Part shown: positions 47,401 to 55,106 of the stretch, piece by piece
How the letters are laid out: each line of letters starts with the position of its first letter
How positions within the stretch are numbered: position 1 is the first letter of the stretch
Origin: Mycolicibacterium goodii
GTDB lineage: Bacteria > Actinomycetota > Actinomycetes > Mycobacteriales > Mycobacteriaceae
Length of the DNA: 64,000 bases
Direction: 5' to 3'
Assembly: GCF_022370755.2 (NCBI RefSeq)
Contig: NZ_CP092364.2
Coordinates: 3,906,001-3,970,000, forward strand
Position numbers and translations under genes: made by a program
The notes under the pieces: generated by a model
Database searches by the model: none
The model's input: the letters and a program-made list of their open reading frames with translations, nothing else
What the model was told of the DNA's origin: nothing

Positions 47401-47695
47401 CCAGGCGTGCCAGCCGGGTACGGACGCGGCGCAGCAGCTGACCGGCGGCCTTGCGCGTGAACGTGAGACCGAGCACCTGCGACGGCGTGGCAAAGCCGTT
47501 GGCCACCAACCACACCACGCGCGCGGCCATGGTCTCGGTCTTGCCCGCACCCGCACCCGCGATCACCACCAGCGGTCCCGGCGGGGCCGCGATCACCGCC
47601 GCCTGTTCGTCGGTGGGAGGAAACAAACCGAGGGCTGCCGAGAGTTCGGCCGGGGTGAATCGGGCCGCCACGACGGTGGATGCTACCTGCGTCAT
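44408..47695 (-). CDS. adnB: AdnB, helicase-nuclease subunit
   Basis: A 1095-residue UvrD-like helicase fused to a C-terminal RecB-family nuclease, the main motor of the AdnAB double-strand-break resection machine. Walker A AGAGAGKTE is near 46-54; other motifs are VVLLDEYQDTGHAQR, VGDPIQSIYGWRGAS and [15 protein letters not shown]. The nuclease motif is TVLDWKTGDPPDTPEAKEH, followed by AVQLAVYRLAW. ATG 47695 overlaps the adnA stop (ATGA), ensuring paired synthesis. Size equals the M. smegmatis protein as I recall. Confidence 0.95.
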   Translation of the reverse strand: MTQVASTVVAARFTPAELSAALGLFPPTDEQAAVIAAPPGPLVVIAGAGAGKTETMAARVVWLVANGFATPSQVLGLTFTRKAAGQLLRRVRTRLARLAGAGLAPASGAADESATVSTYHAFAGTLLREHGLLLPVEPDTRLLSETELWQLAYDVVCAHPGQLDTEKTPAAVTAMVLRLSGALAEHLVDTDQLRDTHVELERLVHTLPAGPYQRDRGPSQWLLRMLATQTERTELVPLIDALHQRMRAEKVMDFGMQMAAAARLAARFPQVGEQLRQRYRVVLLDEYQDTGHAQRVALSSLFGGGVDDGLALTAVGDPIQSIYGWRGASATNLPRFTTDFPYSDGTPAPTLELRTSWRNPPSTLHVANAVSAEARRRSVSVRALRPRPGAEPGTIRCALLNNIAAEREWVADHVARAYHGAIGRGETAPTAAVLVRRNADAAPMAEALTARGVPVEVVGVAGLLAVPEVADLVAMLRLVADPTAGSAVMRILTGPRWRFGARDITALWRRAVELDDRPKAEASTAEIVAQAAPDADTACLADAICDPGDPQRYSPTGYERIVALGRELTMLRSHLGHPLPELVAEVRRVLGLDAEARAARPVAAGWAGTENLDRFSDLVADFAARPTASVSALLAYLEAAIEVENGLAPAELTVSHDRVQILTVHAAKGLEWQVVAVPHLSGRVFPSTAQARTWLTDAADLPPLLRGDRATESEIGVPVLDTSDIYDRKILSDKISDHKRSLDQRRVDEERRLLYVAITRAEDTLLLSGHHWGATESKPRGPSEFLCELKTILEEAATAGTPCGEIEQWAPDPGPGEANPLRDQVVEALWPPVASADDDVHRGARLVAAAMAGEVTADADQEGWTADVDALLAERERAPQQADTELPAQLSVSTLVELSRDPTAALARLRRRLPQRPDPHALLGTTFHEWVQRYFHAERLFDLDDLPGAVDSDSGRAAEESLAELQDAFIKSPWAARTPVEVEVPFDMVLGEVVVRGRIDAVFAEPDGTTTVLDWKTGDPPDTPEAKEHAAVQLAVYRLAWAALRGCSPESVRAAFHYVRSGQTVVPDTLPGADDLVELLAAGRGQDAARSSGTP

Positions 47696-50600
47696 GGCCG
47701 CTCCCCACCGGCCTGGGCCGGGCAGCTGGAGCGCACCGGGCAGTTGGCACAGCCGGTGTTGACCCGCGCCACGAACTCCGGACCCGCCGTCGCCGCGGCT
47801 GCCCTGCCGACGGACTCGAGCCACTCGGAACGCTTGTCCGGGGTGAGCGGATCCTGCTCCCGTTCGGTGGCGCCCGCGGCGCCGGCCTTGCCCAGGTACA
47901 CCAGCCTGCCGCCGCCGGGCTCATCGCCGTGGTCGAGCAAGCCTGCGGCGACGGCGAGTTGGTACATCGCCAGCTGCGCGTGGTTCTGCGCATCGTCCTT
48001 TGTCACCGGGCTCTTGCCGGTCTTGAGGTCGACGACCACGAGGCGGCCGGCCTCGTCGCGCTCCAGTCGATCCAGCCTGCCGCGCACCTGCACACCGGGG
48101 GTATCGGCCCCCGGTTCCACCACGACGCCCTCGACGGGGATCTCGGTGGCGACCTCGGTGAGTTGCCGCCGGGTGTCCTCACGCCACCGGGTGAAGGTCT
48201 CCAGCATGGCACGATGGCGCGCCAACTCGTTGTCCGAGAACCACTTCGCGTCGAACGGCAGTTCTGCCCAGACCTTTTCGAGCTCATTGGCCAGCTGACT
48301 CTCGGTCTTCCCCGGTTCGGAGACCAACGCGTGCACCAGCGACCCCACCGTCGACCGGACATCTCGCCCGTCGTCGCCACCGTGGCGCTCCAGCAGCCAG
48401 CGTAGCGGGCAGTCGGTGAGCATCTGCAACGTCGACGGGGACAGCGTGACCACGTGCCCGGGCTCCGACCACAGCGGTTCGTCGGTGGTCAGCGGGGTCA
48501 TGGCATGCCATTGCGCCGGTTCCGCACCAGGCACACCCGCGGCCGCCAACCGCGCCAATTGCGTTGCGGCGCAAGCACGTGCTTCGTCGTCGACCGCGCC
48601 GTTGGGTGCGCACACCACCGCGCGCAACCGGCCGACGAGCGCCGACGGGACCAGCACTCGCGGGGCGACCAGTGGCGGTTCGGCGACCGGCTCGGTCGCC
48701 CACGTTGCGATCTCGGCGCAGAACGGCGACGGCAGCAGGGACTCGTCGCCGGTGTCGCTGTCGATCGCGGTGATCATCAGCCGGGTTCGCGCGCGCCCCA
48801 TCGCCGCCATCAGCAGGCGGCGCTCTTCGGCCACCAGCGGGGCGCTGGTCGACACCGTGCGGTCGGTGGCATCGGTCACGCCGTCGAGGACATCGACCAG
48901 ATGCTGGGTGCCCAACACCCCGCCTCGGGGAGTCACGTTGGGCCACAGTCCTTCCTGCACACCGGCGATGACCACGAATTCCCATTCGCCCGACAGTGCG
49001 CCGTGGGCGCTGAGCACCGCGACAGCTTCGGTGGGTGTGTTCGGCTCGGCCCGGGCCACTGCCGCACCGAGCCGGGTGACGTGGTCGACCAGACCGCGCA
49101 GGGAGGCGCCCGCCGTGCGGTTGACGTACTGGTCGGCGACGTCGAAGAGCGTCGTCACGGCGTCGAGATCGCGGTCGGCCTGGGCGCCAACGCTGCCGCC
49201 CCGCTCGCTGGCCGCCAGCCAGCGGCGCTGCAACCCGCTGGCGTGCCAGGCCTGCCACAGCGTGTAGCGCGGATCGGCGCCGGAAGCGTCGCTGCGTCGT
49301 GCCGCGGTCAGCACCGCTCGCAACCGGCGCAGCGGCCGCAGGTGCTCGGTCGACAGTCCCTTGGGCTCGTGCTCGATCGCCTCGACCAGCAGATCACCGA
49401 AATCCCGTGGGGGCTGGGACCCGTCGACGCGGCGCAGGGCCCGCCGCAACTGGCGCAGGGTGACCGGGTCGACGCGTCCGATCGGGCCGGTGAGCAACCC
49501 CACCGCGCTGTCGGCGTCCAGCTGACCAGCGGCGGTCGCGTCGAGCACCGTGAGCAACGCGGCGGCCGCGGGCTGCTGGGCGAGCGGCACGTCATTGCCG
49601 TTCTCCTGCACGGGCACACCTGCCGCACCCAGCGCGCGGGCCAGGGCGGTGCCGACCCGCGGTACCGACCGCACGACCACCGCCATCTGCGACCACGGCA
49701 CGCCGTCGATCAGGTGTGCGCGGCGCAGTGCGTCGGCGATCATGGCGCCTTCGGCGTGTGTGGAGGCGGCCAGCCGAACCGTGACCGTGCCCGCGCGCTG
49801 CGGATTTCCCGTCCAGTACCGCGTATCGCTCACGCTGGGCAGCCGCTGCCCGAGACCCGTGATGGCGGACGCGATCTCGGGGGCGCAGCGATGCGACTGC
49901 GTCAACGTGACGGCCGGGTGGGTGTCGTCGCGCAGCATCGCCGGATCGGCGCCGCGGTACCCGAATACCGATTGGTCGGGGTCACCGGCGATCACCGTCA
50001 GCCCGGTGCCCGCGGCCAGCGCCCGCACCAACCGCGCGGCCTGCGGGTCGAGGTGCTGCGCATCGTCGACCAACAGCAGCTTGATGCGATTGCGCTCGGT
50101 GGCGAGCAGTTCGTCGTCGGCGCCGAGCGCCTCCAGGGCGGCACCGACCAGCTCGGCGGCGCCCAGGGCGGGCACGGTGGCCTGCGGCGCGGCCATGCCC
50201 ACCGCTGACCGCAGCAGCATGATCTGCTCGTAGGCCTGCGCGAAGCGCCCCGCGGCCAGCCATTCGGGCCGCTTGGCGGCGCGTCCGAGACGTTGCAGCG
50301 CAATCGGATCCACACCCCGCTCGGTGCAGCGCGCCATCAGGTCGCGCAGCTCGGTGGCAAAACCGGCGGTGGTCAGGGCGGGCCACAGCTGTTCGGGCCA
50401 GCCGACCGGCGAGCGGTGCCCGTCCTCCAGGTCACCGGCCAGCAGCTCGCGGATGATCCCGTCCTGTTCGGCGCTGGTGATCAGGCGCGGCGGCGGATCT
50501 CCGTTGCGCTGGGCCGCCAGCCGCAGCACCGCGAACGCATACGAGTGCACCGTGCGCACGAGCGGTTCACGCACCACCCCGACGGTTCCGGCACCGAGCA

Positions 50601-50829
50601 GCCGCGCCGTGACCGCCGCCCGCGCGGCGCTGCGCAGGCGCGCCGAACCGGTCAGCAGAAGAACTGATTCCGGGTCGACACCGGCCAGGATGTGTTCGAC
50701 CGCGGTGTCGACCAGCAGTGAGCTCTTGCCGGTCCCTGGCCCGCCCAGCAGGCGAACCACACCGCTGCGGCCGGGCTCCAGAAGCGTGGCGGCGGTCTGC
50801 GATGCGGACTCGACGTGGTGTGCGGTCAT
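47692..50829 (-). CDS. adnA: AdnA, helicase-nuclease subunit
   Basis: A 1045-residue UvrD-like motor plus nuclease, partner of AdnB. Walker A GGPGTGKSS is at 29-37 and a degenerate DEXX box reads LLLVDDAQHLDP. The nuclease core VVVDLKTGKSPVTKDDAQNH is followed by AQLAMYQLAVAAG. Four cysteines (LTDCPLRW, and NTGCANCPVRSSC at the end) match an AddB-type Fe-S staple. ATG 50829 is preferred to the longer frame at 50859 because it gives the expected size. First gene of the adnAB operon, divergent from lipV. Confidence 0.95.
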   Translation of the reverse strand: MTAHHVESASQTAATLLEPGRSGVVRLLGGPGTGKSSLLVDTAVEHILAGVDPESVLLLTGSARLRSAARAAVTARLLGAGTVGVVREPLVRTVHSYAFAVLRLAAQRNGDPPPRLITSAEQDGIIRELLAGDLEDGHRSPVGWPEQLWPALTTAGFATELRDLMARCTERGVDPIALQRLGRAAKRPEWLAAGRFAQAYEQIMLLRSAVGMAAPQATVPALGAAELVGAALEALGADDELLATERNRIKLLLVDDAQHLDPQAARLVRALAAGTGLTVIAGDPDQSVFGYRGADPAMLRDDTHPAVTLTQSHRCAPEIASAITGLGQRLPSVSDTRYWTGNPQRAGTVTVRLAASTHAEGAMIADALRRAHLIDGVPWSQMAVVVRSVPRVGTALARALGAAGVPVQENGNDVPLAQQPAAAALLTVLDATAAGQLDADSAVGLLTGPIGRVDPVTLRQLRRALRRVDGSQPPRDFGDLLVEAIEHEPKGLSTEHLRPLRRLRAVLTAARRSDASGADPRYTLWQAWHASGLQRRWLAASERGGSVGAQADRDLDAVTTLFDVADQYVNRTAGASLRGLVDHVTRLGAAVARAEPNTPTEAVAVLSAHGALSGEWEFVVIAGVQEGLWPNVTPRGGVLGTQHLVDVLDGVTDATDRTVSTSAPLVAEERRLLMAAMGRARTRLMITAIDSDTGDESLLPSPFCAEIATWATEPVAEPPLVAPRVLVPSALVGRLRAVVCAPNGAVDDEARACAATQLARLAAAGVPGAEPAQWHAMTPLTTDEPLWSEPGHVVTLSPSTLQMLTDCPLRWLLERHGGDDGRDVRSTVGSLVHALVSEPGKTESQLANELEKVWAELPFDAKWFSDNELARHRAMLETFTRWREDTRRQLTEVATEIPVEGVVVEPGADTPGVQVRGRLDRLERDEAGRLVVVDLKTGKSPVTKDDAQNHAQLAMYQLAVAAGLLDHGDEPGGGRLVYLGKAGAAGATEREQDPLTPDKRSEWLESVGRAAAATAGPEFVARVNTGCANCPVRSSCPAQAGGERP

Positions 50830-50852
50830 GGTGTGAATGACACCAGAAGGGA

Positions 50853-50901
50853 CCGACAAGTAGCGGAGCGGATTGGAGTGATGAACCCCGACAAGTAGCG
50901 G
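50853..50901. repeat. 14-base direct repeat between adnA and lipV
   Basis: CCGACAAGTAGCGG occurs perfectly at 50853-50866 and 50888-50901, 35 bases apart start to start, in the 90-base divergent gap. Could be a regulator site serving both genes or part of a dispersed motif. Confidence 0.6.
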
Positions 50902-50919
50902 CGTGGCAGCATCAGTGGA

Positions 50920-51693
50920 ATGTCAACCGACGTGCTGCATGTCCACCGCTACGGTCCGCCCGACACACCGCAGGTGCTGCTCATCCACGGCCTGACCGGC
51001 CACGGTCAACGCTGGCAGACCCTGGCGACACGGTATCTGCCCGACCTTCCGGTCCTCGCCCCCGATCTGATCGGGCACGGGCGGTCCTCGTGGGCGGCGC
51101 CGTGGACGATCGACGCCAACGTCGCCGCGCTCGCGGCACTGCTGGACCGTCCCACCCTCGTGGTCGGGCACTCGTTCGGCGGGGCGCTGGCACTGAATCT
51201 GAGTGCCGTCCATCCGGATCTGGTGAGCGGACTGATCCTGCTCGATCCGGCGATCGCCCTGGACGGGGACTGGATGCGCGACATCGCCGATGACATGTTG
51301 GCCTCGCCGGACTATCCGGACCGTGAGGAGGCCCGTCTCGACAAGGTGAACGGCTCGTGGGGCGAGGTGGATCCCGCGGAGGTCGAACGCGAACTCGACG
51401 AACATCTCGTCGAGGTGGGTGACGGCCGCGTTGGCTGGCGGATCAGCGTGCCCGCGGCGATGTCGTACTGGAGTGAGCTCGCCCGCCCGGTTGTGCTGCC
51501 GCGCAATCCGATCCCGACGGTTCTGGTGCGGGCGAAGCGTTGCCGTCCACCGTTCGTGGCCGACGCGCTGATCGACGGGTTGACCGAACGGCTCGGCTCG
51601 AGGTTCACGCTGCTGGACTGGGACTGTGACCACATGGTGGCCCAGGCCAGGCCCGCCGAGACCGCCGAGTTGATCCGCCGACAGCTGGGCTGA
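50920..51693 (+). CDS. lipV: LipV-like alpha/beta hydrolase (Rv3203 homologue)
   Basis: A 257-residue alpha/beta hydrolase fold esterase/lipase. The oxyanion segment LIHGLTGHGQRW is followed by the nucleophile elbow VVGHSFGGALAL (Ser in GHSFGG) and the late His in WDCDHMVAQARP. No signal peptide is present, so it is cytosolic. Followed one base later by the alkyltransferase-like gene, with which it is probably co-transcribed. Confidence 0.88.
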   Translation: MSTDVLHVHRYGPPDTPQVLLIHGLTGHGQRWQTLATRYLPDLPVLAPDLIGHGRSSWAAPWTIDANVAALAALLDRPTLVVGHSFGGALALNLSAVHPDLVSGLILLDPAIALDGDWMRDIADDMLASPDYPDREEARLDKVNGSWGEVDPAEVERELDEHLVEVGDGRVGWRISVPAAMSYWSELARPVVLPRNPIPTVLVRAKRCRPPFVADALIDGLTERLGSRFTLLDWDCDHMVAQARPAETAELIRRQLG

Positions 51694-51694
51694 C

Positions 51695-51991
51695 ATGCCG
51701 CGCGTCACCGAGGAGCAGGTGGAGGCGGTCCGCACGCTGGTCGCGGCGATTCCGCCGGGCAGGGTGTCGACCTACGGCGACATCGCCGAGGCCGTCGGGC
51801 TCTCCAGTGCGCGCATCGTCGGCTGGGTCATGCGGACCGATTCCTCGGATCTGCCGTGGCATCGCGTGGTTCCCGCGTCGGGGCGGCCCGCTGCGCATCT
51901 GGCCACCCGTCAGCTCGAACGTCTGCGCGCCGAGGGCGTTCTGGCCACCGACGGCCGTATCCCGTTGCGCGAGTACCGCCACATTTTCTAG
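51695..51991 (+). CDS. Alkyltransferase-like (ATL) DNA-repair protein (Rv3204 homologue)
   Basis: A 98-residue member of the MGMT DNA-binding family. The DNA-binding HTH (VSTYGDIAEAVGLSSARIVGWVM) is intact, but the alkyl-acceptor motif PCHRV reads PWHRVV: Trp replaces the active Cys. Such proteins cannot demethylate DNA themselves but bind O6-alkylguanine and hand the lesion to nucleotide excision repair. The full family length and strong motif match make this a confident call. Starts directly after lipV. Confidence 0.92.
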   Translation: MPRVTEEQVEAVRTLVAAIPPGRVSTYGDIAEAVGLSSARIVGWVMRTDSSDLPWHRVVPASGRPAAHLATRQLERLRAEGVLATDGRIPLREYRHIF

Positions 51992-51994
51992 CGC

Positions 51995-52050
51995 GAACAG
52001 ACACAAAACCTGCGCTTTCGGCGGCAAATAGGGCAGGTTTGCGTCTGTTC
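51995..52050. repeat. Palindromic intergenic element, copy 2
   Basis: Left arm GAACAGACACAAAACCTGC (51995-52013) pairs with right arm GCAGGTTTGCGTCTGTTC (52033-52050) apart from one substitution and one extra base. It is closely related to the element at 28877 and lies between the convergent alkyltransferase-like and nitrilase-family genes, where it can act as a two-way terminator. Confidence 0.8.
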
Positions 52051-52072
52051 GGTGGGCAACCCGGGTGGGCGG

Positions 52073-52912
52073 CTACCCGATGTTCGGGTGTACTCCGAAC
52101 CTACGCAACTCGAGCGCGGGATTGGTCTCCCGCACCGCGTCGAGCCTGCCGCGATCGAGTCGTGTGCTCACGCAGCCTTCCTGCTCACCGAGGGCCACGG
52201 TCACAACGCCCATCGGGTCGACGATCATGCTGTTACCGACGCCGGCGCTGCCGCACTGATCAGCGGCCATCACGTAAGCCGTGTTCTCGATCGCCCGGGC
52301 CCGCAGCAATGTCTGCCAGTGGTTCTCCTTCAGTGGACCGGGGACCCACTCGGCCGGTATCACCACGACATCGGCGCCGGCGTCGACAAGCCGCCGGGTG
52401 ACCTCAGGGAAGCGGAGGTCGTAGCACGTCTGCAGCCCGAACTTGAGACCCCCCACGGTGAAGATCTCGGGGTCCTCGATCGCCGCCGGACGCACGAACC
52501 GCGACTCCTTGTACCCGAACGCGTCGTACAGATGGATCTTCCGGTAGGTCGCGACCACCGCACCTGACCGGTCGATCGCCAGCAGCGTGTTGAAGATCTG
52601 ACTGCGGCTTTCGGTCACCTCGTTCATCCCGAAAACGATCGTGATCGAGTGCCGCTCGGCCAATGCCCGGATCTCCGACACGAACGAACCGTCGAGAGCT
52701 TCCGCCGACGCCAGGAAACGCTCATCCATGGTCGGCACGCTGAACATGGAGTACTCGGGCAGTGCAACCACGTGACTCCCGTGTGCACTCGCGGTGGCGA
52801 CCAGCCGCGCGATGCTGTCGAGGTTGGCCGCTTTGTCCTCGCCGGGCGCGAACTGCGCTATCGACGCCACTACCACGCAGTCCTCCTTGGGATCTGGGTC
52901 TTTGGTCAGCAT
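52073..52912 (-). CDS. Carbon-nitrogen hydrolase (nitrilase superfamily)
   Basis: A 279-residue amidase-type nitrilase-superfamily enzyme with the Glu-Lys-Cys triad: VVALPEYSMF, YRKIHLYDAFG and LQTCYDLRFPEVTRR. It hydrolyses an amide, nitrile or carbamoyl bond; the substrate is not evident. ATG 52912 is preferred over the frame to 53002, which overlaps the transporter gene. It is the third gene of the operon aldolase-transporter-hydrolase, whose regulator is probably the divergent GntR gene at 55107. Confidence 0.9.
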   Translation of the reverse strand: MLTKDPDPKEDCVVVASIAQFAPGEDKAANLDSIARLVATASAHGSHVVALPEYSMFSVPTMDERFLASAEALDGSFVSEIRALAERHSITIVFGMNEVTESRSQIFNTLLAIDRSGAVVATYRKIHLYDAFGYKESRFVRPAAIEDPEIFTVGGLKFGLQTCYDLRFPEVTRRLVDAGADVVVIPAEWVPGPLKENHWQTLLRARAIENTAYVMAADQCGSAGVGNSMIVDPMGVVTVALGEQEGCVSTRLDRGRLDAVRETNPALELRRFGVHPNIG

Positions 52913-52919
52913 GGGTGTT

Positions 52920-54251
52920 TCAGCCTTTCTCCGGCGCAGGCATGCGCTCCATGCGCCCGAGCACGAGCGTGTAGGAGATGATGCCTGCGATGAGCACCAC
53001 ACTGGTCACCAGGAAGGCGCCGGCGAACGAACCGGTGCGATCGACCACGAAGCCGGTCACGATCGGTGCGGCGATGCCGATGAGATTTGCGATGAAGTTG
53101 ACGACGCCACCCAGAGTTCCGGTGTAACCCTCTGGAGCGATGAGAGAGACGATACTGGCCCCGGCCGGGACCGAAACAGCAAGGCCCGCAGCGCCTATCG
53201 ACAAGAAGACCACCGCCACCGCGATGGAATCCGAGTACGCTGCGCCCGTCACCAAGAGCGAGGTGAGCATGCTGCCCACCAGTACGATCCGCCGGACCCT
53301 GGTGACCTGACCGGTGCGGGCGACCCACCGGTCCATCAACACGCCGGCGACCAGAAACTGGGCCACCACGGCCACCAGCCACGGAATCATCGTGTAGAGG
53401 CCGCCTTTGAGCAGATTGACCCCGAACTGATGTTCAAGGTAGCCCGGCAGCCAGGTCAGCAGCACGTAGTAGGCATATGTGTACGAGGCGTATCCCAGAG
53501 ACAGGCCCCAGGTCTTGCGCCGACGGAGCAGGTAGCCCACACCGCGCAGCGATCCGCCGTTGACCACGTTCTCGTCTTCGGCGCCGCCGCTACGTAGATA
53601 GTCCAGTTCGGCCTGCGCCATCCGGCCGTCGGCGACAGCAGCCGTGGGCGAGCGGTACAGCAACCACCATGCCGCGAAGTACATCAGGCTGAGCGCCCCG
53701 GTGAAGATGAAGGCCGCATGCCAGCTGAACACCGACACGAGGAACGCCATCACCGGTATGCCGACGACGTTGGAGACTTTGGCGCATCCATCGAATATCG
53801 CTGTGGCAGTTCCCCTCTCATGCTTGGGGAACCACTGTCCGATCGCTTTCCAACCGGCCGGCACCGTCGGGGCCTCCCCGACGCCGAGCAGCAACCGTGC
53901 CACGATGAGCAATCCGAGCCCGCCCGCCGCCGCCGAGAGGAACGACGCCGTCGCCCACAGGAACGTGCCGACGCGGTTGACCCAGGGCACACCGATCCTG
54001 TCGATGATCGACCCGATCGGCATCTGCAGCATTGCGTACGTCCACAGGAACGCCGAGGAAACGATGCCCATCTGCGCTGCGGAGATCTCGAAGTCCGCCA
54101 TGATCGCCGGCGTGGCGACCGACAGATTCACCCGGTCGATGTAGTTGACGAACATGCCCACACCGAGGAGCCCGCCGATATACCAGCGGGTGCGCCCGCC
54201 GGATCCCGTCCGCCCGTGTGTCGCGAGACTCTGTGTTTCAACCTCGTTCAT
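52920..54251 (-). CDS. MFS anion:cation symporter-like transporter
   Basis: A 443-residue 12-TM major facilitator of the ACS/hexuronate-phthalate type. Typical features: the first helix WYIGGLLGVGMFVNYIDRVNLSVA, the MPIGSIIDRIG loop, RLLLGVGEAPTVPAGWKAIGQWFP and GTATAIFDGC in the N-half. It probably imports an organic acid that feeds the neighbouring aldolase. ATG 54251 lies ten bases after the aldolase stop. Longer frames toward 54584 overlap the aldolase. Confidence 0.9.
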   Translation of the reverse strand: MNEVETQSLATHGRTGSGGRTRWYIGGLLGVGMFVNYIDRVNLSVATPAIMADFEISAAQMGIVSSAFLWTYAMLQMPIGSIIDRIGVPWVNRVGTFLWATASFLSAAAGGLGLLIVARLLLGVGEAPTVPAGWKAIGQWFPKHERGTATAIFDGCAKVSNVVGIPVMAFLVSVFSWHAAFIFTGALSLMYFAAWWLLYRSPTAAVADGRMAQAELDYLRSGGAEDENVVNGGSLRGVGYLLRRRKTWGLSLGYASYTYAYYVLLTWLPGYLEHQFGVNLLKGGLYTMIPWLVAVVAQFLVAGVLMDRWVARTGQVTRVRRIVLVGSMLTSLLVTGAAYSDSIAVAVVFLSIGAAGLAVSVPAGASIVSLIAPEGYTGTLGGVVNFIANLIGIAAPIVTGFVVDRTGSFAGAFLVTSVVLIAGIISYTLVLGRMERMPAPEKG

Positions 54252-54261
54252 GGCAGCACCG

Positions 54262-55008
54262 TCAGACTCGTAACGAGCTGAGTTCGGTGACCTCTGCGTA
54301 GGCCGCCGAGAACCCGGCCACCAACGCACCGTGCTCCATGACGGCCACCACCTGATCGGCACCGTGTTCAACTGCGAAACGCTTCTCCTCCGGCGTCCAC
54401 GCGGGCAGCAACCACGGCTTCGCGGCGGCGTGCGCGGCGGCGGCCACCCGCGCCAGGTCGGCGAAGTCGCCTTCCGTACGCGAGTACGCCCCGCGCTCGC
54501 GCCGCAGTGACAGATCTGACGGTCCCACGAACACCCCGTCCACGGTATCGAGCGCCAGGATGCCGTCGATCTCCTCGAGGGCACCAGCGTCTTCGATCAT
54601 CGGATAGCAACGCGTGCGCCGGTCCTGCTCGCGCACCCACTCGTCGGTGAATCCGCCGTATGCCGCCGTCCGACCACCGGCAAAACTGCGGTCACCCCGT
54701 GGCGGGAACTTCGCGTACGCGGTCACCTCACGGGCGTGCGCGGCGTTTTCGACGTGTGGAATCGCCACGACGTCGGCCCCGAAATCGAGCGCCTGCTGGA
54801 TCGGTCCACGCTCGGGCCCGAGAACCTTCGCGATGACCTCCAGACCCACGGCCTTCACAAAGGGAACGAAGCGCTCCAGGTCGGTGAGATCGAACGTGCC
54901 GTGCTCGATGTCCATCACGACCGCGCCGAACCCGATCTGCGCAGCGATCTCCACGGCTGCGACGTTGGGACTCGACAACCAGACGGCGTAGCGGCGGTTC
55001 GGTGTCAT
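54262..55008 (-). CDS. HpcH/HpaI-type aldolase/lyase
   Basis: A 248-residue TIM-barrel class II aldolase of the HpcH/HpaI family (2-keto-3-deoxy acid aldolases). Recognisable are VVMDIEHGTFDLTDLERFV, VIAKVLGPERGPIQQALDFGADVVAIPHVE, PMIEDAGALEEID (metal-binding Glu) and DGVFVGPSDLSLR. It should split a 2-keto-4-hydroxy acid into pyruvate plus an aldehyde. A strong AGGAGGAGAG site precedes ATG 55008. First gene of the GntR-linked operon. Confidence 0.9.
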   Translation of the reverse strand: MTPNRRYAVWLSSPNVAAVEIAAQIGFGAVVMDIEHGTFDLTDLERFVPFVKAVGLEVIAKVLGPERGPIQQALDFGADVVAIPHVENAAHAREVTAYAKFPPRGDRSFAGGRTAAYGGFTDEWVREQDRRTRCYPMIEDAGALEEIDGILALDTVDGVFVGPSDLSLRRERGAYSRTEGDFADLARVAAAAHAAAKPWLLPAWTPEEKRFAVEHGADQVVAVMEHGALVAGFSAAYAEVTELSSLRV

Positions 55009-55041
55009 CTCTCCTCCTGATCTCCTACGGTTGCGTACACC

Positions 55042-55051
55042 GTGTATACAC
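55042..55051. promoter_or_regulatory. Candidate GntR (FCD-type) operator
   Basis: GTGTATACAC is a perfect 10-base palindrome in the 98-base divergent gap between the aldolase operon and the GntR gene; it fits the TGTATACA-like sites of FCD-domain GntR regulators. Confidence 0.6.
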
Positions 55052-55106
55052 AAGATATGCAAAGTGTGTCCATTAGTGTCGTCTTGATGCAGTGAAGGGA
55101 GTGCAG

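Noticed and set aside
46439..48298. 619-codon plus-strand ORF
   Set aside because: Antisense to adnB and adnA; no recognisable domain.
48454..50208. 584-codon plus-strand ORF
   Set aside because: Entirely antisense to adnA, no family motifs, shadow of high third-position GC.
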